Below, one piece after another: positions 1 to 11,106 of a stretch of DNA of 64,000 nt (positions are counted from its first letter, which is position 1; the number at the start of each line of letters is the position of its first letter). The notes under the pieces are model-generated. The model was given only the letters and a program-made list of their open reading frames with translations. It was not told where the DNA came from and searched no databases. The stretch is from Dallia pectoralis (lineage: Eukaryota > Chordata > Actinopteri > Esociformes > Umbridae). The translations under genes were made by a program, and so were the position numbers. The DNA lies in NCBI GenBank assembly GCA_029465975.1, contig CM055753.1:3553643-3617642 (forward strand). The letters are read 5' to 3'.

Positions 1-1704
1 CCCACGCAGATGTCTTTCATTAGCTGTTGTCCTGAGTGGAACAAGGTCATTACGTGATATCTGAGGTTATAGAAAGACCTCCAGGGCACTCAACCAAACA
101 TTAGGTCCAGGATTTACTCACAACAAAACGGTTGCTTTAGTGAACCACGAGATGAAGCCTCATCACATAGATTGATGTTCGTATCAATACCGTGAACCTG
201 GTGGTTAAGTCCTTGGTTTTCCTCCTGATAGCAGTACTCTGGATGGGATCCCATATTTCTTTACCTTTGATACATGTGCAGTATGGTATTCTGATTTGCC
301 CATGCGAGTGAGCCAAACCAGTCAACTACGATGTGCAATAAAAGACTAAATAAAGCATCTGTTGACTGATTGTAAAACAGACTGATTGTCATTAAGCCGT
401 CTATGAGGATATACCCATTTGCTGTTGTTGGCTCTACCTTGAGCTCATTATCAACTGTTGTGCCTGATGCTTTTCCATCTCCGCTATCCTGCTGGCCACT
501 GATGGTGAACTTTGGAGTGGATGATGTCTTTTTGACATCTACGATCAACATTGACCTTTCAGCATTCGGGTCCTGGAAGTTCTCTGTGAACCTGTGGATC
601 AATATAATCTGAACTACATGTGTCAAAAATAATAAGTAATGAATGATTTATCTCAGAGCAGGTACTCCTACAGTCATCAGTAGAGTGTAAATATAAAAGG
701 AGTGATGACACAGCCTTGTAGTAATCCATTATTTATTTATTTTCAGCACTCACAGTACAAAATCACCTATTGTGATATTAAATTCACAGAAATAGTTTTG
801 TTCAGTGCTTCATATTATAGCATTTATGAATATGTTGTTGTCTGAAGTGTGTTAAAAGCACTGGATAAGTCCATCAGTCTCATTCAGGTCAATAACTTTT
901 AAAATGGGACACAGCTGATCAAAAGGCACACAAAAGCATAGTCCAGTCCAGTGCTACTCGTAAGCGAAAGCATAACAAATTAACACGTCTTCCTTTTCAG
1001 ATTGCTCTTTTACTAAAGATAAATGTTCACAGATCACAGATTTCAGTGCTTAGGTATAGAACCTTCCGACATGATGAGTCTCTGTCTGAGTCACTATGCA
1101 GCGCTCTTTTGATTGGATATCATCACCATTGAGGTTTGGTTGCTTGTCCAAATAGGGGTTTAGGCTTCTCTAGGAATCCTCATGTTTTCATGAAGGAATA
1201 ATGTTCTTTTTGTCAGACCCATTTGCCTCTTTTATTTCTCTTGTTTTTTTATTGCACATTTTTTTCAGAGGACAATGCTATTTATATGTATACTTTAATG
1301 TGGTTTTCAGATATATTGTAATCCAAGGCATATTTTTTGTAAACAATCTCATGGTCTCATAAATGGCCCACTGTATTGTCACAAAATGCATGTTATCGGA
1401 TGTAGCCTGTACAGTCATATCCAGTTTATTACCTGAGAACACACACACATAGGACATTTAAAGCAGTCTCAGCCCACTTTGTACTGTCAAATCAGTTTCA
1501 ACAGTCTGATTTATAGACCACAGACAGTAGACCCGCTCTCTAGTTAAGTTTGGTAGAAAACTGACTAAATAAATATATCTCACTAAATACACTCATAGGC
1601 ATTTTTTGTTTTGAAGACCTCTCTCTTTGTTGCATATGTGCCGTGTTATTGATAAGATGTCAAGTGTACAGCTGTTGAAATTGCCTAGGATTAAAGTGTG
1701 GTGT
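1..1704. other. Upstream non-coding DNA; possible relic open frame on the minus strand
   Basis: No gene recognised. On the minus strand 261-626 is open for 121 codons and includes a non-repetitive stretch (RFTENFQDPNAERSMLIVDV) that reads like protein but matches no family I know. No convincing splice context or neighbouring exon was seen. The rest is ordinary AT-rich sequence. Confidence 0.3.
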
Positions 1705-2354
1705 ACATGTGATGGGATTACATCTGCTACACAGGTTACATTGTGATGGGATTACATCTGCTACACAGGTTACATTGTGATAAGATTACATCTGCTGCAC
1801 AGGTTACACTGTGATGGGATTACATCTGCTGCACAGGTTACATTGTGATGGGATTACATCTGCTACACAGGTTACATTGTGAAGGGATTACATCTGCTAC
1901 ACAGGTTACATTGTGATAAGATTACATCTGCTGCACAGGTTACACTGTGATGGGATTACATCTGCTGCACAGGTTACATTGTGATGGGATTACATCTGCT
2001 ACACAGGTTACATTGTGAAGGGATTACATCTGCTACACAGGTTACATTGTGATGGGATTACATCTGCTGCACAGGTTACATTGTGATGGGATTATATCTG
2101 CTGCACAGGTTACATTGTGATGGGATTACATCTGCTGCACAGGTTACATTGTGATGGGATTACATCTGCTGCACAGGTTACATTGTGATGGGATTACATC
2201 TGCTACACAGGTTACATTGTGATTGGATTACATCTGCTGCACAGGTTACATTGTGATTGGATTACATCTGCTGCACAGGTTACACTGTGATTGGATTACA
2301 TCTGCTACACAGGTTACATTGTGGTGGGATTACATCTGCTGCACAGGTTACATT
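1705..2354. repeat. Minisatellite, 34-bp unit, ~19 copies
   Basis: The unit contains ATCTGCTACACAGG and TTACATTGTGATGGGATT. Copies differ at CTACAC/CTGCAC, GATGGG/GATAAG/GAAGGG and, near the right end, GATTGG. The run of variants over 1751-1890 largely recurs at 1885-2030, a sign of block duplication. Confidence 0.95.
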
Positions 2355-2459
2355 GGCTCGGGTTGGAGTATATATAAGAATGGTAAAACACTGACCGACA
2401 TGGACTTCCACATTACAACAGGGAAATGGTCCAACAGTAACAGGTCCATTGATATATAC

Positions 2460-3090
2460 AGGTATATTGTTATTGAAGGAATTTATTTTATATATAAAGA
2501 TATATTGTTATTGATGGAATTTATATATACTGGTATATTGTTATTGAAGGAATTTATATATAAAGATATATTGTTATTGATGGAATTTATATATACTGGT
2601 ATATTGTTATTGATGGAATTTATATATACTGGTATGTTGTTATTGAAGGAATTTATATATAAAGATATATTGTTATTGATGGAATTTATACATAATGGTA
2701 TATTGTTATTGATGGAATTTATACATACTGGTATATTGTTATTGATGGAATTTATACATACTGGTATATTGTTATTGATGGAATTTATACATACTGGTAT
2801 ATTGTTATTGATGGAATTTATACATACTGGTATATTGTTATTGATGGAATTTATACATACTGGTATATTGTTATTGATGGAATTTATACATACTGGTATA
2901 TTGTTATTGATGGAATTTATACATACTGGTATGTTGTTATTGAAGGAATTTATATATACTGGTATGTTGTTATTGAAGGAATTTATATATACTGGTATGT
3001 TGTTATTGAAGGAATTTATATATACTGGTATATTGTTATTGATGGAATTTATACATACTGGTATATTGTTATTGAAGGAATTGATGTGCA
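2460..3090. repeat. Minisatellite, 33-bp AT-rich unit, ~19 copies
   Basis: The unit contains GGTATATTGTTATTGATGG and AATTTATACATACT. Because 33 is a multiple of three, both strands are open for about 200 codons; these frames are by-products. Variants (GAAGG/GATGG, ATATATAAA/ATACATACT) cluster at both ends around a homogeneous centre. Confidence 0.95.
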
Positions 3091-3964
3091 TGGGTTGACA
3101 CATTTAAGTCTTGAGGAAATCAAGTTTGACATTCTGAAGTTTGAAACCTTTTTAAACCTTGAATGCACTGAGCGTTTTAATTTCCTGCCGGGCAGGAAAC
3201 TTCCTGCAAAAACCCCCTGATTAATATACTGTTTGAGATCAGTACCGTTGCATTTACACCTTCATCACCTGAAGCCCATGCTTAAGCAAACCATTATGCA
3301 AAATATGTAGAAACATGTATGGCTCTAGGCCCTGGTTAAAAGAGTGCACCAAACTGGAAATATGATGCCAAATTCTAAAGGCTAAAGCTGCGCATCTGAA
3401 GGTAAACGATAATTTGTGGTCACATCCTCAACCCCCAAACTAAATATTCAAATCAAATTCTGTGCCAAGTTTTACATATGTGAACAGTAGAAATTCAAAC
3501 CCTGCAGCAATTTGAGAAAAACATTCCATAAAATATAAATATTTTGTAGGCTAATTTATTCTGTAGTACAATCTTCCCCCTTTCTTATGACATAGGTATT
3601 TCAGTAGCACAGACAGGATGCAATCTGCACATTGCATTGGTGCAAAACCATGAATTTATATAAGAATTTATAATGGTACCAATAATTGTGACTTATATGT
3701 TTTCAGGAAAAATATTCACAGTCAATAAACAACAATTCGATTTGTTTGTAGCCCGCTTATGTTACAGTTGTTAAATATATATATTTTTAACTGGTTAGAT
3801 GGTTTACTTGTGTCTCTTCCCTTGTTACGTCCCATGGACAGCCTGTGGTTGTGTTTCTGTGCCTTTTGTTCTCTCTCTCTCTGTCCCTCCATTCCAGGTG
3901 TTCTTTGTTTCCTGCACCCATGTGGTCCAATCAATGGCCACTCATCATGAACACCTGTTGCTGA
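3091..3964. other. Non-coding sequence between arrays
   Basis: Nothing recognised beyond a short GC-rich palindrome-like CCTGCCGGGCAGG (3186-3198) and a pyrimidine-rich CTCTCTCTCTCTGTCCCTCC tract near 3870. Confidence 0.5.
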
Positions 3965-4698
3965 ATGTCCAATCACAGCCCACGTCCCATAGTTTATAAG
4001 CGAACTGCTGTCCAATCACAGCCCACGCCCCATAGTTTATAAGCGAACTGCTGTCCAATCACAGCCCACGTCCCATAGTTTATAAGCGAACTGCTGTCCA
4101 ATCACAGCCCACGCCCCATAGTTTATATGCGAACTGCTGTCAAATCACAGCCCACGTCCCATAGTTTATAAGCGAACTTCTGTCCAATCACAGCCCACGT
4201 CCCATAGTTTATAAGCTAACTACTGTCCAATCACAGCCGACGTCCCATAGTTTATAGGCTAACTGCTGTCCAATCACAGCCAACGTCCCATAGTTTATAA
4301 GCCAACTGCTGTCCAATCACAGCCCACGTCCCATAGTTTATAAGCTAACTGCTGTCCAATCACAGCCCACATCCCATAGTTTATAAACTAACTGCTGTCC
4401 AATCACAGCCCACATCCCATAGTTTATAAGCTAACTGCTGTCCAATCACAGCCCACGTCCCATAGTTTATAAGCGAACTGCTGTCCAATCACAGCCCACG
4501 TCCCATAGTTTATAAGCTAACTGCTGTCCAATCACAGCCCACGTCCCATAGTTTATAAGCTAACTGCTGTCCAATCACACCCGACGTCCCATAGTTTATA
4601 AGCGAACTGCTGTCCAATCACAGCCCACGTCCCATAGTTTATAAGCTAACTGCTGTCCAATCACAGCCGACGTCCCATAGTTTATAATAAGCTAACTG
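3965..4698. repeat. CCAAT-bearing minisatellite, 43-bp unit, ~17 copies
   Basis: Each unit carries TGTCCAATCACAGCC (a CCAAT-box core, CCAATCA) and, 21 bp after TGTCCAAT, a TATAAG. Variants include GCGAAC/GCTAAC and CACGTCCC/CGACGTCCC. It lies about 6-7 kb upstream of the P2 promoter. Binding of NF-Y is possible but untested. Confidence 0.95.
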
Positions 4699-5337
4699 CA
4701 AATATATGTATTTATACCAAACATGTACATACCAATTTGGTTAATCTAGTAAAATACAGTTGATACAGAGACAACCTCCCAATAAAATGTTAATAAAGAA
4801 AAATGTAAGTTACAAACTGGCATCTGTATCTTAAAGGGATGACGGAATCCCCAAAAGCTCAAACTTAAGAAAAAAATATATCTTCAGCGCAGAATAATCT
4901 CAATTTTCATTTTCTGCATCTCACATTACTTCCTTACCGGAGAATCCCGAACATGTGCGTTGGCATGATCTATAATTCCAGTGGAAAATCGAGCTACCCA
5001 CCATCATACTGCTTTAGTCATGCAGCTTCAATTAACTCAGCAATAAGCAGATAGCAATTGTAACTAAATATAGCAATCTGAACGCTGAGCGACCCAAGCA
5101 GGAATTACTGCCAGCGCAAAAGACAGAGCTTCTATCTGCCCCATGAATATGTTATCAAAAGTTTCCTCGTGAAAACGAAATGGGGAATAATGTAAAAGAT
5201 ACCTGATGTTGCGGAACGAACATGAGCAGCAATCCTCTCTCTTTCTTGTGCACTTCAAGGACTGAGAGAAAGTCTCCCTCCCTGAACTCAAAACGTACAA
5301 CAACACTGTGAACTACACTGCTACTACTAACTACTTT
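4699..5337. other. Non-coding sequence
   Basis: No gene, repeat family or RNA recognised. Short open frames here (e.g. minus strand 5064-5306) lack any family resemblance. Confidence 0.5.
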
Positions 5338-6249
5338 TAACTATTAAAATTTTGCGGTGACTTAAAAATGTACTTATTTTCCATGATAATTAATATTAAA
5401 TTAGCTTGAATATGCTGAAAAAAATGTGCTTTCGTCAAAGAATCTTCCTTTTGATAATTTACACCCTTGCAGAATTTTGGCATTCTAGTAGTCAAGTTGT
5501 TGAGGAAATCTGAAGAGATTTTACACAATGCTTTCTGAAGCACCTCCCACAAGATTGATTCACTTGATGTACACTTTTTACCTACAATTCGGTCAAGCTG
5601 CTCTTACAATTGTGCTTTGGGTCATTGTTCTGTAGCAGGAAATTGACTCCAATCAAGCACTGTCTACCTTATAGATCTTTTTTTTACCCTGTACAAAGCT
5701 TCCACTTTACCAACACCAAAGCACCCCCAGACCATCACACTAACTAATTGCTTGGCAGATGGTGTCAAGCACTGTTCTTCTAGCATCATTTCATTTGGTC
5801 TGAGTTTCACAAATACTTAATGAAGCTGTCAGTTTATTTCTTAAACTAGACATTAGACAAACTAGACACTAATATATTTGTCCTCTTGCTCACCGGGGCC
5901 TCCCACTCTTCTGTATTTTCTGATTAGTGGCAGTTTGTGCTGTTCTGTAAGGCATTGTAAGAGGTTTTTGTTTTCTTGGTGATTTCTCATAGGTAATAGC
6001 CATTTTGAGCCTGTAATCGAAACCACAATTGTTAATACTCTTGATACTCAACTTATCTAGAGAAGGCTAGTTTTATTGCTTCTTTAAAGAGCATTCCACT
6101 CGAATTTCCAGCTACAATTGTCATTTACAACATTAACAATGGCTACACTGCATTTCTGATTATTTTATGTTATTTCAGTGGACAAAAAAATCTGTATTTT
6201 TTAAAACAAGGCCATTTGTAAGTTACCTTAAACTTTTGAACAGTGTTGC
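5338..6249 (-). mobile_element. Tc1/mariner-like transposon relic, internally deleted
   Basis: Both ends resemble the terminal inverted repeat of the Tc1-like element common in salmonid and pike genomes: GGTGACTTAAAAATGTAC on the left and CATTTGTAAGTTACC...AAACTTTTGAACAG on the right. Between them, read on the minus strand, is the transposase C-terminus (LWEVLQ-like MWEVLQKAL, ISSDFLNNLTTRMPK, about 5425-5550), then other transposase segments such as the 'AAAGCACCCCCAGACCATCAC' stretch near 5717. About 0.9 kb remains of an element normally near 1.6 kb, with stops and deletions, so it is inactive. Confidence 0.85.
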
Positions 6250-6609
6250 ACCTGCTACCTGTCCTTTGTGAGCTGTCCTTGTAGCATACAGTTTACAGTT
6301 CATAACATTTCAGGCTTTGTTCCTTTGTCTGGCCTTACTAAATGATTAGGTGTAGGACTTGATCTTGGTCAGGGACAGCTGGGCTTTTGGCAGCAGCTTC
6401 CCAGCAAGTCACAAGAGCTGCAGGAGCACAGTGTGTTATCTTGATAGACATGCTCATTTTCACCTCCTAATTACAGATGGATCAAACCTAGGTGGATGCA
6501 TTACCTAGACAGGTCTGGCTAATGTGGAAGAATGAGGTGGGGTAGCAGGTTACTGTTACATTAGGGCAGGCTAGCAAGGGGAGATGGGGGGGGTGCATTC
6601 ACAGGTGTG
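6250..6609. other. Non-coding sequence before the G-rich array
   Basis: Nothing recognised. It becomes G-rich (AGATGGGGGGGGTGC near 6583) as it leads into the array. Confidence 0.5.
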
Positions 6610-7513
6610 GTAATGTTAGTGTGAGGGGGGCAGTAGGGAGGCAGGTGGGGTAATGTTAGTGTGAGAGGGGCAGTAGGGAGGCAGGTGGGGTAATGTTAGT
6701 GTGGGGGGCAGTAGAGAGGCAGGTGGGGTAATGTTAGTGTGAGGGGGGCAGTAGGGAGGCAGGTGGGTTAATGTTAGTGTGGGGGCAGTAGAGAGGCAGG
6801 TGGGGTAATGTTAGTGTGAGGGGGCAGTAGGGAGGCAGGTGGGGTAATGTTAGTGTGAGGGGGCAGTAGGGAGGCAGGTGGGGTAATGTTAGTGTGGGGG
6901 CAGTAGGGAGGCAGGTGGGGTAATGTTAGTGTGAGGGGGCAGTAGGGAGGCAGGTGGGGTAATGTTAGTGTGTGGGGGCAGTAGGGAGGCAGGTGGGGTA
7001 ATGTTAATGTGATGGGGGCATTAGGGAGGCAGGTGGGGTAATGTTAGTGTGAGGGGGCAGTAGGGAGGCAGGTGGGGTAATGTTAGTGTGAGGGGGCAGT
7101 AGGGAGGCAGGTGGGGTAATGTTAGTGTGAGGGGGCAGTAGGGAGGCAGGTGGGGTAATGTTAGTGTGTGGGGGGCAGTAGGGAGGCAGGTGGGGTAATG
7201 TTAATGTGAGGGGGAATTAGGGAGGCAGGTGGGGTAATGTTAGTGTGAGGGGGGCCAGTAGGGAGGCAGGTGGGGTAATGTTAGTGTGAGGGGGGCAGTA
7301 GGGAGGCAGGTGGGTTAATGTTAGTGTGAGGGGAGCAGTAGGGAGGCAGGTGGGGTAATGTTAGTGTGAGGGGGGCAGTAGGGAGGCAGGTGGGCTAATG
7401 TTAGTGTGAGGGGGGCAGTAGGGAGGCAGGTGGGCTAATGTTAGTGTGTGGGGGGCAGTAGGGAGGCAGGTGGGGTAATGTTAGTGTGAGGGGGGCAGTA
7501 GGGAGGCAGGTGG
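6610..7513. repeat. G-rich minisatellite, ~39-bp unit, ~23-24 copies
   Basis: The unit contains TAATGTTAGTGTGAGGGGG and CAGTAGGGAGGCAGGTGGGG. Length varies in the G run (4-7 G). Every unit has at least three runs of three or more G on the + strand, so G-quadruplex formation is plausible. Confidence 0.95.
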
Positions 7514-8099
7514 GTAGCCTATATGTGAGTAGGACTGGGGTTCCTTTTTAACTTTCCACTCTCTCCAGTTCCTGCTCTGCTACATTATTCATCAGCAGCA
7601 AGGAGGAATAGAGCTCCGCTGAGCCGGCCTGAAACTCACCTTCTCTAAAACGTGTTCATCCCAATAACTAAACACAATGAGAAGTTATAAAGCCATTAAC
7701 TTGTTAAGGTTTGGTTATCAAATGTTAAGTGTTCGGCTACATTGAAAAAGTACTTCTAAAGTAATTAGTAGGACAATAGTGTTGATATTTAAGCTCCCAG
7801 TATCAGGTTCATCAGTGGTGGCTTCTGATTGGCTGTATAGTATGGGCTGTGCCAAATTTGTTGACAGAATTTTTTATCATCAGACTTTTATTTTGATTCC
7901 TTTAAGCAATCAACAACTGCTCAAAAAAAGTAAATGAATAGATATAAATCATTTGCTCTGTTAAAATGCTGGGAAAGAATAGATAATACTGGCAAGGGAA
8001 CAATTACATAGATGTCAACAATGGAATATCGATGCCTACTAATGCTGCATAATATACTATACTGTACACAAGAAAAAACTATCATATGACAGGTTCACC
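7514..8099. other. Non-coding sequence between arrays
   Basis: Nothing recognised; AT-rich with no open frame of note. Confidence 0.5.
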
Positions 8100-9432
8100 A
8101 TAATACATGATGGGCCACCTAGACATTTACAAACAGGGTCCTACATGATGGGCCCCGTAGATATTTACAGACAGGGTCCTACATGATGGGCCCCCTAGGC
8201 ATTTACAGACAGGGTCCTATATGGTGGGCCCCCTAGACATTTACAGACAGGGTCCTATATGGTGGGCCCCCTAGACATTTACAGACAGGGTCCTACATGA
8301 TGGGCCCTGTAGACATTTACAGACAGGGTCCTACATGATGGGCCCCCTAGACATTTATAGACAGGGTCCTACATGATTGGCCCTGTAGACATTTACAGAC
8401 AGGGTCCTACATGATGGGCCCTGTAGATATTTACAGACAGGGTCCTACATGATGGGCCCCCTAGACATTTACAGACATGGTCCTACATGATGGGCCCCGT
8501 AGACATTTACAGACAGGGTCCTATATGGTGGGCCCCCTAGACATTTACAGACAGGGTCCTACATGATGGGCCCCGTAGATATTTACAGACAGGGTCCTAC
8601 ATGATGGGCCCGTAGATATTTACAGACAGGGTCCTACATGATGGGCCCCGTAGATATTTACAGACAGGGTCCTACATGATGGGCCCCGTAGATATTTACA
8701 GACAGGGTCCTACATGATGGGCCCCCTAGACATTTAAAGACATGGTCCTACATGATGGGCCCCGGAGACATTTACAGACAGGGTCCTATATGGCGGGCCC
8801 CCTAGACATTTACAGACAGGGTCCTACATGATGGGCCCCCTAGACATTTACAGACAGGGTCCTACATGATGGGCCCCGTAGATATTTACAGACAGGGTCC
8901 TACATGATGGGCCCCCTAGACATTTACAGACAGGGTCCTATATGGTGGGCCCCCTAGACATTTACAGACAGGGTCCTACATGATGGGCCCCCTAGACATT
9001 TACAGACAGGGTCCTACATGATGGGCCCCGTAGATATTTACAGACAGGGTCCTACATGATGGGCCCCCTAGACATTTAAAGACATGGTCCTACATGATGG
9101 GCCCCGTAGACATTTACAGACAGGGTCCTATATGGTGGGCCCCCTAGACATTTACAGACAGGGCCCTACATGATGGGCCCCCTAGACATTTACAGACAGG
9201 GTCCTACATGATGGGCCCCGTAGATATTTACAGACAGGGTCCTACATGATGGGCCCCCTAGACATTTAAAGACATGGTCCTACATGATGGGCCCCGTAGA
9301 CATTTACAGACAGGGTCCTATATGGTGGGCCCCCTAGACATTTACAGACAGGGTCCTACATGATGGGCCCCCTAGACATTTACAGACAGGGTCCTACATG
9401 ATGGGCCCCGTAGATATTTACAGACAGGGTCC
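8100..9432. repeat. Minisatellite, 38-bp unit, ~35 copies, with 190-bp higher-order repeat
   Basis: The unit contains CAGACAGGGTCCTACATGAT and GGGCCCCGTAGATATTTA. Main variants are CGTAGATATTTA and CCTAGACATTTA, TACATGATGG and TATATGGTGG, and a rare ATTTAAAGACATGG form. The rare form occurs at 8729, 9071 and 9261; the last two are exactly 190 bp (5 units) apart and the first two 342 bp (9 units), showing block amplification. Confidence 0.95.
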
Positions 9433-10652
9433 AGAGTAAAGTTGCACATCAGAATTGTATACAATGGATTATAATGCACACTGTGAGCGTATCCCCCCTT
9501 GTCGCCACATTTGAACTCCCAGCTCTGCTATCTGAACACAATATCAAATGCACGTTTTGGCTATGCAAAGGGGACCATGGTGTATAGAGAACTGTTCCAG
9601 GCACTCGGGTATCTTCCATTGTCTCACAAAAAACACTCTAACCAGACCCCCTTTGTCATACAAAGAGGGTCTCTACAAAAAATCAATAGATGAATCCACC
9701 AGTAAAATACAAACGTTGTTATTATGAACACATACTAATACTATGGTGTTTAAAGTTCATGACATGCATCGTTTTGAATAGCAAGGTTTCAAAATGCCAC
9801 TTGCAATAGTTACTTCTTTTTAACGGCAGTTTCTATACAATAATGAATAAATATGAATTACACATAGTGACTTTGAAAAGCAAAGAGGAGAGTGAGTAGC
9901 AAGGTTGTTTCTACATACAGGGGTTAGTCTGTGTGGCACATGCAGGGTTAGAACGATGGTGGATGGGATGTTTAGATAGTGCTGTAAACCCCATTCTGCC
10001 TCTACCAGACCATAGACAAATGAGCTGGTAGTATTGAATAGAGAAGGTCTGAAAAATGTGCGAACGAAGAAAAAATAAACCTTGTTGAAACTGCGTGCGA
10101 TTTCTCCAACCGCCGACAAAGTAACGAACTGTATCTCGATAAGACGGACGTTTCATACAGACACCAAACCCGTTATCTCATTTGCGTATTTTGTGCACGG
10201 ATTTAGAGAAATGCAAGTGCAACCCACAGCGCGCATGGTCAGTATAGGTAATATGTAACACAATCCAGACATTAAGAAACATTACTAGCAATATTAAACG
10301 CTTGCAATTACCGATAGTTGCTTATTGGTTTCAATTATACAAAAATGTTACAATTTTATAAGTCGGACTGCGCAGAGCTATTTTAACGTTTAAAATCACC
10401 GTAAAGAACTTTACTCTCAAAAACTATTGCGACAATACATCATGCTGGTATCCTGTAAAATCGATATGAAAAGTAATACTATATGAGTAAAGTAATTAGA
10501 CAATTAAACAAAAACATGCTTATAATTAATTTATAAATGTGCATTTATCTTAAGAAAACATTTGTTCGTGATCTTTCGAGGAAAATGTGCCGGAGCTGCG
10601 TGCGTTTCTGCTTTCTGCCCGGCTCGCGCTGCTGCGTCTGAGCTCGAGCCGC

Positions 10653-10653
<1 letters not shown>
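9433..10653. other. 5' flank of the rarb P2 promoter
   Basis: Single-copy sequence leading into the promoter. It becomes GC- and CpG-rich from about 10580 (GCCCGGCTCGCGCTGCTGCG). No exon of the longer beta1/beta3 isoforms (which share the ...PSPATIETQ junction) is recognised here or upstream. Confidence 0.55.

Positions 10654-10692
<39 letters not shown>
10654..10692. repeat. (TG)19 microsatellite abutting the P2 promoter
   Basis: Uninterrupted alternating GT of about 39 bp, ending 17 bp before the CRE. Alternating purine-pyrimidine DNA can form Z-DNA, and length variation would sit at about -155 to -117 of the inferred start. Confidence 0.95.
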
Positions 10693-10694
<2 letters not shown>

Positions 10695-10709
10695 AATCCG
10701 GGGACTTGG

Positions 10710-10717
10710 TGACGTCA
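10710..10717 (+). promoter_or_regulatory. cAMP response element, perfect palindrome TGACGTCA
   Basis: TGACGTCA sits within GTGACGTCAC, 39 bp upstream of the RARE. Mammalian RARB2 has a CRE-like site at the same distance from the start, which I recall as the weaker TGATGTCA. CREB/ATF binding is inferred from the motif. Confidence 0.75.
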
Positions 10718-10725
10718 CACCGCTC

Positions 10726-10742
10726 GGGTCATTTGAAGGTTA
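10726..10742 (+). promoter_or_regulatory. Auxiliary DR5-type retinoid element (GGGTCA n5 AGGTTA)
   Basis: GGGTCA and AGGTTA are direct repeats of the AGGTCA-type half-site with a 5-bp spacer (TTTGA), 13 bp before the canonical RARE. The second half-site departs from consensus, so binding is probably weaker. I recall very similar sequence at this place in the mammalian promoter. Confidence 0.6.
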
Positions 10743-10755
10743 GCAGCCTGGGAAG

Positions 10756-10772
10756 GGTTCACCAAGAGTTCA
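10756..10772 (+). promoter_or_regulatory. Canonical beta-RARE, DR5 (GGTTCA CCAAG AGTTCA)
   Basis: Two half-sites GGTTCA (10756-10761) and AGTTCA (10767-10772) are separated by five bases. Both match the classic mammalian RARB2 RARE; only the spacer differs (CCAAG here, CCGAA as I recall for human). This is the site through which retinoic acid induces the gene. Confidence 0.93.
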
Positions 10773-10778
10773 CTCGCA

Positions 10779-10785
10779 TATATTA
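10779..10785 (+). promoter_or_regulatory. TATA box (TATATTA)
   Basis: TATATTA lies 7 bp after the RARE and about 30 bp before the inferred start near 10809, in a flank that looks conserved with mammalian RARB2. Confidence 0.8.
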
Positions 10786-10827
10786 GGCAATTCAATCTTT
10801 CGTTCCCGGTGACCAAACTAGTAGGAA

Positions 10828-10851
10828 ATGAGCTGCGCGCAGGCAGGATGA
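10828..10851 (+). CDS. Upstream ORF 1, 7 codons (MSCAQAG)
   Basis: First ATG of the inferred leader, about 20 nt from the cap, so possibly leaky or skipped. Its TGA overlaps the ATG of uORF 2. The matching mammalian position reads GTG as I recall, so this uORF may be fish-specific. Translation is not shown. Confidence 0.45.
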   Translation: MSCAQAG

Positions 10852-10892
10852 ACCGCTCGTCATTCGGTGTGGTTTTAAAACGCGACCTGTGA
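10848..10892 (+). CDS. Upstream ORF 2, 14 codons
   Basis: ATG at 10848 overlaps the stop of uORF 1. The predicted peptide is MNRSSFGVVLKRDL, with TGA at 10890-10892. I know of no mammalian counterpart. Confidence 0.4.
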   Translation: MNRSSFGVVLKRDL

Positions 10893-11106
10893 TATTTATA
10901 CGGAATTTATTTCTTTAATTCGTATTGGGCTCGAGCGAGGACTGTCTCCGGTGTTGTTACGCGCACGGGACGGGGCCGCGCAAAACATTTCATTAACACT
11001 TTGGGACGTGACTAACTGGCTTTATTGCAATAACTGGACACGGGGCGAATTTTTTATTTTATTTAGGTCAATTACAAGCTTTAAGAGGGGTTGACTGTCA
11101 TAATTC

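Larger units (their letters stand above)
10700..10810 (+). promoter_or_regulatory. rarb: rarb P2 (beta2) retinoid-inducible core promoter
   Basis: In order: CRE (10710-10717), auxiliary DR5 (10726-10742), canonical DR5 RARE (10756-10772) and TATA box (10779-10785). A start near 10809 is inferred, which places the CRE at about -99 and the RARE at -53 to -37; this is the layout I recall for the mammalian RARB2 promoter. Sequence just after the RARE (CTCGCATATATTAGGCAATT) matches the mammalian promoter as I remember it. RAR/RXR bound here would make the gene autoinducible by retinoic acid. Confidence 0.9.

Noticed and set aside
2223..3103. Open frames of 291 (+) and 206 (-) codons over the same DNA
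   Set aside because: The 33-bp unit is a multiple of three, so both strands stay open; the sequences are simple repeats.
3965..4698. CRISPR-like array of regularly spaced repeats
   Set aside because: Units are contiguous with no unique spacers, and the DNA is from an animal. The same reasoning applies to the other arrays.
9820..10156. Minus-strand open frames of 81-99 codons near the promoter
   Set aside because: They overlap in different frames, have no family resemblance and no conserved start context.
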